Source: Haemonchus contortus | Taxonomy: Eukaryota; Nematoda; Chromadorea; Rhabditida; Trichostrongylidae | DNA: 64,000 nucleotides | NCBI GenBank assembly: GCA_000469685.2 | Contig: LS997564.1 | Span: 5,854,591 to 5,918,590, forward strand | Reading direction: 5' to 3' | Shown: in pieces, positions 46,858-58,755 of the stretch | Numbering within the stretch: the first letter of the stretch is position 1 | Layout: each line of letters begins with the position of its first letter | Notes under the pieces: model-generated | Seen by the model: only the letters and a program-made list of their open reading frames with translations | The model's database searches: none | What the model was told of the DNA's origin: nothing | Translations under genes and position numbers: made by a program

Positions 46858-46937
46858 GGGATCTCGGTAGTATAGGAGGTAAAGAGCACAGTACCCGGAC
46901 AGCACACGTGAAAGTTTGAGTTCCGTCTGAGACCCGC
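46858..46937 (+). repeat. tRNA-like SINE, CTCGGTA family
   Basis: ATCTCGGTAGTATAGGAGGT and TTTGAGTTCCGTCTGAGACC parallel 41302-41378, with decayed stems. Confidence 0.55.
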
Positions 46938-47531
46938 CCAAAGCCCGCACGCCATCCATGGGAGACCTTCCCAATGCGTGCTATCAACAAGTCAAAACAG
47001 ATGATGATTGGCTTGTCAGATTCTTGTAAACAGTGTCCAAAGATTTAAGGTCCGTATAGACCCATGGAGAATCGAGAGGTAAGCCATTAGAGGCAAAGGC
47101 GCGGCTTCCGACGCGATAGACGTTTGACTCGTCCTCTACGCCACGCCCAGTCGACCCCCATCCGGCTCCGCCCACTCTGTGCGTGACTCGTAGCTCAATA
47201 ACTTTGTGAATAGTGAAACTAAATGACGGGTCCGAGATGAACCTATAAAAAACAGGTAGGGGAGGGACGTCAACATGCCTGACTACTACAACTCGTCTAA
47301 AAGAAATGGTACAATCCAGAAACGGAGGCATGACAAATGACAGAGTATCTAACCAGTGGAGGGGAGTAAGAGACGTGAGGGATTAAGAAGCCCTACTCCA
47401 ATAGATGTTTTGATTAAAACGAAACTAAAAGAGAAACCCTTCACAAGGATTCAACACGGTTAGGGAGGTTCGTCTGAGCATTGAGCGATTCAACGGCTTC
47501 CTTTTTTCGCTTAACATCATCTACCCATCTG

Positions 47532-47745
47532 AGAGGTGTAGTGGCGGGTGGCACACACTATCACACGTACGATATGAGGTTCGGATCGCGGATCGATACC
47601 CGCCGAAGCCAACAAGACCTTTCACCCCTCCAGAGTCACGTGTCTGATAACGGACCTTTCTGGGAGGATAGAAGCTTTTACCTAAACATCGGAACCACCG
47701 CAGATCATTGTGTAGCTTCTAGACGCATTCAAAAAGCAACCGCGA
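47532..47745 (+). repeat. SINE copy
   Basis: Carries GTAGTGGCGGGTGGCACAC, GGGAGGATAGAAG and CCACCGCAGATCA blocks of the main SINE family, with a decayed B box. Confidence 0.6.
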
Positions 47746-48744
47746 CTAAAAAGTAAGAATTCTGGGGTGTGCATCGAAGAAATGGAATGGATCGACGTCA
47801 AAAAAACTTTCAGAATTCTTAATTATTTCTCTGAACTATTACCAACACCTTATTTTCTGCAGGCGTCCAGTTTTTGTTAAGAAATACCCCTGCTTACTGT
47901 AATTACTACCCATTCACAGACCAGTGGTTAGTGAATGAAGCTCAAACATCAACTATTTGCAGCATTTCTCATCTGAAACGTGTAAGACAGCTTAATACAT
48001 CAGTAAAGTTCCTGTGACGTCTAATTGAGGACCTATTCATAAGCATTCAAACCTGAACCTCGTCTATTCACATTTTGCAAAAATCTTCTGAACGTTTTTG
48101 CACAATTAGGTAGAAGCAAATGGCATGTGAGGCATTCTAAAGAAATGACTAAGGTGGAATTGGAGTTTTTTTATCACCCGCACGTCAGTACTACTGTAGA
48201 AATTCATTAACTCAAATAGGGGTGGAAATAAATTCCACCTGCTCAAAGGTCTTGTAAAAAATACATTCAATCACGTAAAGTGCTATTACCAACGTAAAAC
48301 GACCACAATCTGTCACAGTCCTCTTCTACGGTAGTAATTACGAGCTTTCCAAGTACAGCAAAACGCACGGCTCTACTTAGTAGGTAATGGTAGGTAATCA
48401 TCCGCTTTTCAGGCGTAGTAAATCGCCTGGTTCTGGTCAGAAAGCCTCAATTGAGCCGAGCTTTTACTTCTTGGAATTGATACTTTAGGGGATTCATTTT
48501 ATGCGAAATTCGCAGTATACGCAATATTTTTATACATAAAATATATGAGAATTTGATAATTTGTTTTCAGTACTCTAGAAGAACTAGTAAAGTAAAAAAG
48601 ATTATGGCACCCTTTATGCTGCTCATAAAAAAAACCCAACAACTTGAAAATTTCTTCAATTCTCATTGACTTGAGTTTCTGCTAATTTTATTTGTAATCG
48701 AAATACATTTAGGTATTTAATAAATAAATATATATCGATATGTA

Positions 48745-49030
48745 ATGGATGGTGGTGCAGAGGCAAGTGGCTCGCTTCACACACGATTGGTCACGGGTTC
48801 GAACCTGGGATCAATATCTGCCTAGGCCAATCGACTCTTCCATCCCCGTGAGCCCCTCAATTGGTACCCGATCTGTTTGGGAGGATAAAAGCACTGACTT
48901 GTAAATCGACTGGCCACCGCAGGTCACTGGTCACTAGGCATTCAAGCCGCCACTACGATTCTGGATGGAAGTCGAATGCGGGGCGCATCTCATCGTCAAA
49001 AACGGGACCAGAGACTTCCACATCCATTTG
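48745..49030 (+). repeat. SINE, best-preserved copy
   Basis: The head has GGTGGTGCAGAGGCAAGTGG and a perfect B box GGTTCGAACC. The body has GGCCAATCGACTCTTCCATC, TTGGGAGGATAAAAGCACTG, TTGTAAATCGACTGGCCACC, CATTCAAGCCGCCACTACG, TTCTGGATGGAAGTCGAATG and GGGGCGCATC. Confidence 0.85.
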
Positions 49031-52000
49031 ATTGATACCTAACAACTGCGTGATTGCCAGAACTATTGTCAATGCAATGAAAAGAGAGAATCGAGTCCTC
49101 GTTCATGGCCAACGTCTGCAAAGACAATGGCCAAGAGCATAACGGAGGCTGAAGAATTCGACTAAATCAGAAAGGGAATTGATCCCAGGACTGTGTAGGG
49201 AATGCTTGACGACATTAGCTCAACCTTGACCTTATCGTATAATTAAAAATTGATTAGAATTATGCATAAATGCCATGCACCTATCCTGAGAATTAATTCC
49301 AGCCACGATTAAAGGGGGGCAGCTTAAGGGCAAACATCAAAGGACAACCTATTTATTATTAATAACTACCTGTACAAACTCCTAATCGTAATGACAGTGT
49401 ACTTTTTGTGACGTCACATAATTCCCCTTTGCTAGACTGGTTAATGCCATCGGCAAAAATTTGTTGTCGATTTCGCTGTCATGGCGGATGCGAATCAAAC
49501 ACCGCCATTTCTTCGACGGACGTAATTTGAAAGAACTGAGAATTACTGGAAATCGACCATTTCCATTCAATTTCTGTAGCTGTTATCATGAATAATGAGT
49601 TTTTCATGGGAGGATGTGTCAGATAACAATTCAATCCAGAAGTAAATGAACAAATTACAAGTAAAAATATAAATAAATCATTGTGGGGTAATGTGTGATA
49701 CATAGAACAGCCAAACCATTTTTCCAGTTGAAAAACTGAACAATCAAATAGATAAATAAATTATATTCAGGAATTAAGCGCTCCAAGCTTTCGTCACCTT
49801 TTCTGGAACGCGACATGAATCTGATTTGTGAATCGCTATCAAGAATATCCCGTGTAGAGACTTGGAAGAACTAGTTCGTGGACCACTCTGGGTACAATAG
49901 GCTACACCCTGTGGAAGACCTATTTCTGGAAGAGGCCAAAAGTCCCACTACTTCTACAGAACGAAGGCAGAGAACAATATTTTTGAAACCCGTTCGTCAA
50001 TAGATAATTCGGAGAACTTGTGGCTACAGTTTCAAACATCCAATCCCTAAGCCTAATAAGACAAACAGAGACCTTCGGCTTTTCTGAATCACTACTCAGT
50101 TCTAAAAGCATGTTGGCATGCTTTTTCGAGATGCGAAAATGAACCTAACCTGATGGAGAACGGATTTAAAATGATACCTTACGTTGCTTTGGAGCTATCC
50201 GCCAATCTTCAAGGATGTCAATATTCTCAAAGGCATACTTAGCGATAATTTTAGGGTATCAAGTTTGAGGCGAAGAGTGGTAGTGCTGGTCCAGAGGAAA
50301 ACGAAAATGGATAAGAAACCCCTAAAATCGGCTTTGGAGAAATACGAGTCTTCGAAAAAGTAACAATTTAGTGGTTGGAGAATGCGACAGAAAAACTGAC
50401 TGCGTGAGAGGGGTATTTGGACGAGCTGTTCAATTTTTGTGCCACTGCGTACAGCTCGCTACAGTAAGCTGGTTGCGAGCTCTGTGTGCGTCCCGGTGCC
50501 AATGATGCAACCTCCACAACCTCTACAACGTTCTGACAACTCGCCCGCCTTTGGGTGTGTACGTCGGCTAAACCGATTCTGGGCCCTTATAACGAAATGC
50601 CTAGGCCAATGTTCGAGCCGACAACATCCAATGTGCCATTTTCAGGGAACCACAGGGAAAAATTTCAGGAACCATTTTTATCGTGAACTCTGCATATGAG
50701 TGTGCACTTGCAACTTATGTCGAGGATCAATCTTGAATTGCCCCGAAGAAGAAGACAGGACCGAAATCAACCGCTTCTAAACTCATCAGACGCTGGTCCA
50801 CAATGTGGGGTCGAACGCTTCGATTTTATAGTGAACTGTAGCTCGCTTTCTAGAGAAAAAATTGAGCCCTATAATTTTTCAAAAAGTTCACCCAACGCCA
50901 TGGCTGACTCAATTCCATCGAAGCTAGGGGCTCTACGAGTGGACAACAGCGCATACTTAACACTTTTCTATTCGATATAAATTTGAATTTTGCATTTTCA
51001 TTTCTTGTCAGTTGAATTTTCTGGTCGTTCAAATTCTTTTATCGTGGGGAAATTACTTTAGAAAAATAACGTTTAAATATTTACGTCGAGTAGGAATCCT
51101 ATTGGAAATGCTTTGTTGTCCTAAAAACGCACTGTTAACCAATCTCAGTTCATCCATTCTTCGTAGAGATGAGCCACTTATCCTGATGAGAATGAGTCAG
51201 TTGCGGGGATGGCTTAATTTTTTTATAAAAAAAAAGTGGTCCGACGTCTTCCGAATGTAAGCCACAGCCCTGATATGGGGATTTTACAATCTACAACAAC
51301 TGACCTGGCAGTTCTTGCAGAGTTGATGCCACTCTGGCCACCTACGGGCTGTCGCGTTCATGTGAAGCCGATCTCCGCCCAATCATTCCCGGAACAGTTT
51401 GGTATTGACTCTTGATGGCATTTATAATTGACCTTTTAGAAAATTTTGATTTCTACACGTAGACTTTTAGGGATGCTTAATTCCTTGAAGATTTGTAGAT
51501 AATTCTCTTCACGTAAAACATCATCTCAAATCCTATCCATGTTCATAAGTCACGTACATTCTCGCATGCTAAAAAAAGCATACATATATATGCAGCTATT
51601 CAAAGTGAGGAAAAATAACGGAGAATCGAAACCGTCCAGTCTTTTATGCAACTTCTTGGAAGGTGCGGACTCCATCTCAACACGGAATCCTTGAAAATGT
51701 ACTCTCAAAGGAGTACCACCAGTTTACCTTTATCTATCTTCTGGCTATATTACCAGCACAGACAATAGAGCTGGCTTGAATAATTCAACTTTTCTCAAAA
51801 CATTTTTTATGGAGAATCGTCCACTGTGCATCGCAGTTTGCATAGAAGGGTCTGTGGCCCCCATGGTCGTATGGTGCGCTGACTATTCTGCCTCAACCCC
51901 ACCCACAAACGGAGCAACCCCAACTATGCCCTTCGTGCTGAGATTCTAACTAAAAATTTCTAATTTCTTCAGTTATGGAACCGTTCAGTCGCCATGCCGT

Positions 52001-52740
52001 AGACCTTTTGTATGAGCCCGTTACTAGACGGCTCCTATATTAGCGCAATGCCGAGCCGAACTTTCACCCAACATCCCACAGGACCCGATGTTGCTGAAAC
52101 ATCTAGTGAGACTCTTAGTGAAGGCCACCCGGAAGCTCAAAGAGCTTCGCCTTTGCGCTGTCGTGGAGTAAGTCATCGAATTGCCTATCCCTTCCCCAGA
52201 GACGGTAGACCCGACTTGGAACCTAGGCTAAATATCGAGACAGGAAACCGTCTAATCGGCAGAAATGAGGTTTGACATCGAGGGATCGCACTCAAACGTT
52301 GATCTCACTTAATTTCATGGACCACCATCAAGTTTCACTGTATACTGCCTTACACCATATAATAATTCCTGAATTTAACACTGAACCACTTAGATCACTT
52401 TTCCGGCTCTTCTTTTCCGAGTTCTAGATTCATAAGCTGAGTGCAGGAACTATATAGAATTGTCCTTCTCGTTTTTATCAGATCCGTGAACAAATTGTTG
52501 AAATGTTCTCGAAAAAAGTCCTCATGACCTATTGGACAAATGGGAACTTTCTGGAAATCTCACACTTCCACTAGACTACATTCGCCTGTACTTCCCGGAT
52601 ATACCTAGCTGTTTTGACATGGCACCGTCGTCATCGCCGTTGCCACACTTAATCGTCCTTAAGCCACTCTACACATACTAATCGGCTTTCTTATAATTCA
52701 AGTGAACTGTTTACGCACCAGAACTTTAAAGTTCTCAGTT

Positions 52741-52995
52741 CACCTGAATTTCGAGCCTCGCCGATATTGGAGTCTCAGGACTTGGAGGGCCAATAAAACT
52801 GGTTCCTACAAATGTTTCAACACCTTGAAGGCAGTTCTTCACCTGAGAAATGGAAACAGAAGGAATTGAACGAGTGGGATTGAAAATGACTGACACCCAC
52901 ACCGTAGCCTTTGGATCGAAAGGATCGCCATACTTCTGACGCGGTCGATCAATCTTGACTAAACAGGCTTGGGCAGCAATCACATTCACATTCTA
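52741..52995 (-). CDS. Candidate internal exon, possibly extracellular domain
   Basis: The acceptor is CAACTTGATAG and the donor GAAATTCAG|GTGAAC, with an open frame of about 84 codons. The peptide contains VNVIAAQACLVKIDRPRQKY, DPFDPKATVWVSVIFNP and PPSPETPISARLEIQ, alternating hydrophobic sequence like beta strands. It lies on the same strand as, and downstream of, the signal-peptide exon at 56195-56380 and the exon at about 53440-53595, so the three may belong to one secreted or membrane protein. The phases do not allow direct joining, so exons are missing. Family not recognised. Confidence 0.4.
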
Positions 52996-53439
52996 TCAAG
53001 TTGTTTATTTATTTATTATGAAGAGCCTAAATCCTAAATCAAAACACGGAAAAAATGAGTTGAAGAGAAGTTTTCCAACTATCCAGCTATCCAACATGAG
53101 GATGGTACTCCTGTTAACAGAATCACAGAGGATCAATTTCTGCATCTACTACAATTCAGAACGTAACCAGTGAGGTCTGCAGTAATGAGGCTGAGCAGTT
53201 CGGTCCTCGTTCTTGCCCTTCCCAACACAGCCAACCTCCCCAAGCCTTTCCCGTAGCAAACCCAGTCCTTGCAGTAATCTTCGAAGATATGAAAAATCAG
53301 CGAAAAGGTTTCGTTAACAGATACCAGCCCGGAATGCGTTCTCGAAATGGAAGTCGATGGTCGTAGAAAAGGACAGCAACGAAAATGCCAGACAAGAGTT
53401 CTATGGGAGCTTCCAGGGAGGCGTGCATTTACCTTGGCT

Positions 53440-53592
53440 TTTTAGCGGTCCCATAAACTCGCATCGACGTCAATCGACAGTTGTGTTCTATTCTGGGATA
53501 CGATTAAAGTACATATGTCATTTGCAATATGGCAGCTTTCAACAACGTGAACTGTTATGCGTTTCCGTTCCCTTACTGAGGTATTTGCGTCA
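53440..53592 (-). CDS. Candidate exon, unrecognised
   Basis: A strong acceptor TTTTTTGTTTTAG opens a frame encoding DANTSVRERKRITVHVVESC and then DICTLIVSQNRTQLSIDVDA, ending at a TAA near 53440. It contains an N-glycosylation sequon (NRT). It may be a terminal exon or one whose donor I could not choose. Confidence 0.35.
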
Positions 53593-54814
53593 CTAAAACA
53601 AAAAATCCAGCATTCCTGAGTAATCATCAGCGAGCGATTGTGAAATAAAATTGAAAAGAAACCTTTTCTATTTTTATATACATCGAATTGCGATACCGCA
53701 TATGATTTGAAGGCTTGTGGGAGTCTTATAAAGGCGCTAAGAAATATATTTGTAGGCAGGGTTAGTAGGCCCAGTTGGCACTAGGACTGTTATTGCCCCA
53801 TCTGATTGTTCCCTTTGTTGTTCTCCCCGTTACGGGTTTCAACAGCCCTCGCCTGCTCCCTGTCCTGACCCCCTCGGTCCTTTTTTTATTCCCGTGTTCT
53901 TTTGACATGACAAGGGAACGAACGGATAGGGGAAATCATAATCACGATCTCCTCTGAGAAAATACGATCCTCTAAGGTTGAAGATATTTCGACAAGCTAG
54001 ATATTATAGATGCGCCACGTACACGACTAACAGCAGGATTCTAGAGGTGTTTATAGGAATGTTTTCTGAAGTTGGGAGGTCAGACGATAACCCATTCGAA
54101 GTCACGGAAACCAAATCCATCGGTATTAGTTGGAAAATAAGCATTTTACAAGTATGCTCATGGGAACTCCTAAGCATAGGTTCAGACATCGTAGGTAGAA
54201 GCTAAGCTTTCGCTCTATATGTGTCCTCAAAAGCAAATACGCTGTTAATTGTGGCTCAAAGGAGATTAAGAGCCTGGCTGGCTTCAACGGGATCCGTTCT
54301 AATAACAATGCATTCCTCTGCAGAGTAAAGAATCGGCAAAGTTCAACTTGTCAGAAGCGCTGGGCAACCGTAAAGGGGTTTGGGTCTACACGCGAGAGTG
54401 TAGTACCTATCCCCAAATCAGCATTGAACTTTATTGAAGCGTACAAGAAAGTTCTATGGCGACGAGGAACACCGAGGAAAGGCGACGAGTGAAGGAAAAT
54501 GAGATCAAAAGGTGACATTCAGTGATGGAAGTGAGCCAAAGCTTAGTATTGGCTTAAGCCATCACAAGCTCTTACGGTCAGATCCATTTTAGTCGACATT
54601 GTTGGCTAGTGCAAGTTCGATGCTTTACGTAAGCAAAATACCAGAATTGGATTTGTAATATCCGACAATAATCGAGTTCCCATGAAAATTGTTCTCTGAG
54701 AACTCGAAGAAAGTGTAAAACAATTTCCACTTTCTTTTTTGGGAAATAGATTTATCATAATCCATGCAGAAACTGTTCGCTAGAAGTAAAGTATTCAGAT
54801 GTCAATGAACTCCT

Positions 54815-55040
54815 TCTCAGGGAGGCACCCCGCACACGACCTCATTCATAATCGTAATGGCGTTTTTAATGCGTTAGGGCCATATAGAAGACTCGCAGTG
54901 GCCAGAAGATGAACAAGTCAGAGCTTTCTCCAGAGAGACGTGTCTGGTATCAGTTAAGCGACACCGGAGGGAAGAAAGGCTTGGTTGGCATAGGCCAGTA
55001 TCCATCCGGGTTGGTCCCAAGACATTGTGGGTAGGATAGG
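54815..55040 (-). repeat. SINE copy, reverse orientation
   Basis: Read on the reverse strand it shows GGCCTATGCCAACCAAGCC, GACTTGTTCATCTTCTGGCC and the terminal GTGCGGGGTGCC block of the main SINE family. Confidence 0.6.
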
Positions 55041-55589
55041 GCGATATTGAATGAGAGAGTTCACTTTCAGCCAGTTTTGTTGTATTGACAATATCTTGTC
55101 TTTACTACAAAGGCTACCACAAATTTACCGGATAACCCGTATGATACTCAGACTTTTGTCATAATATAACTATTACACAGATACAGATAACTATTACAAG
55201 CCCAATAACTACTATGAAATCAAAGACTGGCTATTACATTTGCATTACATTTACATTACAATCGCCAGTCTAGTGAAGTGATTAATGTAACAGACAGCAT
55301 TAAATATAATACCAATTCAGGAAATATAGGCAATAAAATAATAAAATTATGATTATAAGCATTGCATAATGATAATTGTGCTTTTGTTTGAAAAAATAAG
55401 ACAGATAATGTAACAAATAATACAGTAACCACATAACATAATAAAGATATTATGAATATTATGAAGAAAATAATTCTGACCATCTCCATAAGGATGTCGA
55501 GATGGGCGTGCGGTTGGAAGCGGTTAAACCAGGTTGGGAGCGAGAACAGGACGGTCATGGAGACAGCTTCAGTCCAGGACAAGGTGAGC

Positions 55590-55810
55590 GAGTAGCATGT
55601 GGGGTGGCATGGACACCTACGGAAAAGGGTGTCAAATCACCCTATGAAAGGAGCAAAGAATTCGAAGCTCAACGGAAACGACTACGGAGAGTCCTAAAGA
55701 ACGGGTGGAAGTGATCAAGATGGACCTCGCCGACATCAAGTTCAGAGGAGAAGATGCCGCAGAGAGAAGGAAATGGCGATTACTAACAGGATCAGCGGGC
55801 CCTGCAACGG
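55590..55810 (+). mobile_element. LINE 3' end (C-terminal tail of reverse-transcriptase ORF)
   Basis: VIKMDLADI, DAAERRKWRLLT and PATAWD resemble the conserved end of nematode LINE polyproteins (WxxVVKxDL...DAxDRxKWRxxxRxADPAxxRD). Upstream, in a shifted frame, KEFEAQRKRLRRVLKNGWK corresponds to the preceding FE.GKRPRG.PKKRW segment. It is truncated at the 5' end and frameshifted. Confidence 0.55.
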
Positions 55811-56194
55811 CATGGGATTAACGCTAAGGAGAAAAAGAAGGGGAAGATTGACATTCCGATCATATAGGCTAAGTCAAACTCAGATGAAGCCAGCGTTTCA
55901 CGAAAAAGAGATGCCCTCCCCTATGATCGACCTCTGGGGCGACACGTGGGGCCCGAACGCGTTCAGATAATTACATTAACTGGCATTGGTAATGTTCTCG
56001 ACGAAATATACTTAGCCAATGACAGCAGATGAAAAGTTTCTTTACGTCAATGCTGCTTTTTCGGGAACGCTATTTTAAGCAACCCGATATTCTATCAGCA
56101 AAAAAGTACAAAGCTAGGTTACCAAATTAGATACTCAAGAGGTACACGCATAAGGGAGATGCTAGAGCTCGGGGGAAAGTCAATTTTCAGCTAC

Positions 56195-56380
56195 CAGTTT
56201 TATGCTTGCAAGTTTTCCAAGTGACTGGATGAACTTTGTATTCGTTGGGTTTATGAGCATTGATGGGATCCCTCCAAGTCTCACTGCAGTCAGATTGAGA
56301 GTAAACTGTGAAGAATGTTGATAGAAGCAGAGCCATGTGACCGAAGAAATCAATACCAAGGAAGGTGCTCATTTGAAGTT
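56195..56380 (-). CDS. First exon of a secreted or membrane protein
   Basis: Acceptor-like AAGGTTCAG, suited to spliced-leader addition, lies eight bases before ATG (56372-56370). The 59 codons end at AAACTG|GTAGCTG, phase 1. The start MSTFLGIDFFGHMALLLSTF is a plausible signal peptide with cleavage near YSQS-DC, followed by a Cys-containing mature start (CSETWRDPINAHKPNEYK). Downstream reverse-strand exons at 53440-53592 and 52741-52995 could belong to it. Protein not recognised. Confidence 0.45.
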
Positions 56381-56539
56381 CTGAACCTTTTGGAGTGATC
56401 GTCAGAAATGACTTTAAAAATGGATAGAGTAGTATTCAGATGAGAACGATATGTTGACATTTCTTATCTTCAAAGGCGTATCCCAAGGTACCCCATATGA
56501 TAGAGACAAATACAAGAAAAAACTGTTGTATAACTCTTT

Positions 56540-56790
56540 TCGAGGGCGGAGGGGTATGCATATTGGCAATCCGACCCGGCCTATCAAGCATTCCATCCCT
56601 CCTTGATCGGCTAAATGGTACCAAACTCGCCTAGGAAGACAAACGCACTGACTCGTACATCGGCTGGCAACCCCCAGTCATTACATAGACCGCATACGCA
56701 TTCAGTACGCAATTACAATTCTGAAGGAAGGCCAGATACGGGGCGCATCCCTCAGACAGGAATAATTACCGTACAGAGACTTCATTCTTT
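56540..56790 (+). repeat. SINE copy
   Basis: CTATCAAGCATTCCATCCCT, CACTGACTCGTACATCGGCT, CGCATACGCATTCAGTACGC and CGGGGCGCATCCCTCAG match the main family. The head is decayed. Confidence 0.7.
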
Positions 56791-56984
56791 ACAAATTTTT
56801 TCAAAGATCCTCTGTACACGATAAGAAATCCATTGAATTTATGTAGCTAAAAATCATCTTTTCTCTCAACCCTGGAAGAATTACATTAGAATTACCTAAG
56901 CATTCTTGGGGACAAGTCTAAAGCGTCAAGAGTCATCGTTATCGGGTTGAGGGTTGATTAGTTAAGGCAATGGTCCAGACTACA

Positions 56985-57180
56985 TTAGCCTAGGCCAACA
57001 AAGCGTCCGCTCCACCCGCGATCCGCTAACTCGTGCCAGACTCTTCGTTAAGGAAGATCCTGACTCGGTTGGTCCTAATAGTAGATTGCATAGTATAAGG
57101 AGTAGACGATACGCATTCAAATGCCACTACAATCCCGTATGGAATCCATATGCATGGGCTTACCCCGAAATGGAATGAAT
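56985..57180 (+). repeat. SINE copy, diverged
   Basis: GCCTAGGCCAACAAAGC, ATACGCATTCAAATGCCACT and ATGGAATCC follow the family order, with many changes. Confidence 0.5.
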
Positions 57181-58654
57181 TGGTGCCCAATACCTGACCA
57201 TCCATCCTATATTCGGTAGAAACGAGGAGAATGCTGCCTCTTCTCAAATCGTTCTAATAAGAAAATTCAAAATAAGCGTCGTCTCCATGGCATTTGCAAA
57301 AGGAACACTAGTCAAAGGTCAAAGGAGCTAACAATAAGGTCAGTTCTGCTACCCTGTACTATGTGACTTTTAAGAACGACATTTCAATTCTCAGAGGCAA
57401 ATTCCAATGTGAAGCCAGCTCACAACGCTAAACAAGCCATGCGCATGAAAATTAAATTTACAGATTAGTTATTCGTGGCCATGGCCAAGGAAAGCTTGAA
57501 TTATGCAAGTTAGCGGGCCAAATCTCGTATGCATCGACGTGAATTTCGTTGACCTTTTGGAAGTTCCAAAACATCTAGCTTGGCGGAATTTAATAATATG
57601 GAATCGGATATTTTCCCCAAAAATTCTCCAATCTCGAAAGCATCCGTATTCGAAGATGGCAAAAAACGAAACAATTGCGTCAAAGCCGTGAGACTGGAAA
57701 GGAGTCCATTTGGAGGAGATAACGGTGAGAATTTAATCCCTGACATTTCCTGATGCAATATGAGGATTGAAAGGGGATGAATTTTTTTCGAAAACAAACA
57801 TAATTCAGACAAACATTCGAAACTGTTCGACCTATATAGTGCAGGATTCTGATTATTTTTTGCCATTTAGAGTTGTTTTCGAGACTTCTACCGCCATGGC
57901 CAACAATTTGTTCTGACTTTCATTGAGTTCACTGATTGTTTGGCATAAATAGAAATGAAAGGATAGCCTTAATTAGATTTTGAATGGCGTAAGCACAATT
58001 TCTGGCAATCTCTATTAGACAGAGGAAGCTTGGAACTAGCATTTCAAGCTGTAAGAGACTTTAAAGACGACAGGTACTGTAAATTCGAAAAAATGAATCA
58101 TTGCTATCGATAGTATAGCACAAAGGTCACAATGATCGAAAAACGACCTGGATAGAGCATAGTAAGAGCCTTTAGCATTGTTTTAAACCAGCTTGGCCTG
58201 ACGTTATCACCTTTTCAAAGCTCTTATTTATCTAAATTTACAACTCGGTGACAACAACAAAATAAAAGGAAAAAATTAAGATAATGAAGATCAGAAAGGG
58301 TCAGATTTGAAAACGTTTATCAAAAGTCACAAGAGTAATTTTGATTTTTATTCGATGAATTAGTTTTAGAAAATCCTGATTTCCTTCAAATTAGGTATCA
58401 GGCTATTTACTGGTTCAATAAAGCGGTACCTAAAAGCTTCGGGATAACCCACGCACAGAAGCTCAAATAATAACCGTATTGGGTGGTGAATAAGAATACG
58501 GCCTAGACAATACCAGTTCTCTCGCAGAAAAATTCGCTGAATGTGGTGCCATCGATCTGATGTGAATGAAATTTCATGGCTAGTACAGGATTCCGATTTG
58601 ATTCTTGTGGGTTTTCTGGGAATGCTCAACAAAGCGATTGTTCGCAGTCAGAAG
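57181..58654. other. No gene recognised
   Basis: Short frames only; no repeat identified. Confidence 0.3.
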
Positions 58655-58755
58655 GAAGCAGTCAGAGGGAAATGGAAAACACGATTAACACGGACGGCAG
58701 CGCTGCGAAGACAATGGATTAACGCTGGCGGAAGAAGAGCCTACAAGAAGTCACG
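58655..58755 (+). mobile_element. Second LINE 3' end fragment
   Basis: GGGAAATGGAAAACACGATT and CAATGGATTAACGCTGGCGG align with GGAAATGGCGATTACTAAC and CATGGGATTAACGCTAAGG in the LINE end at 55590-55810. Only the last 30 or so codons are present. Confidence 0.45.

Noticed and set aside
50850..51260. Possible inverted repeat (GAGTCAG...GGG...TTTTTT words in both orientations)
   Set aside because: Similarity is limited to a short AT-rich stretch, too weak to call an element.
55256..55582. Reverse 108-codon hydrophobic ORF
   Set aside because: It spans AT-rich repeat-like DNA and the antisense of a LINE tail; the hydrophobicity is a base-composition effect.
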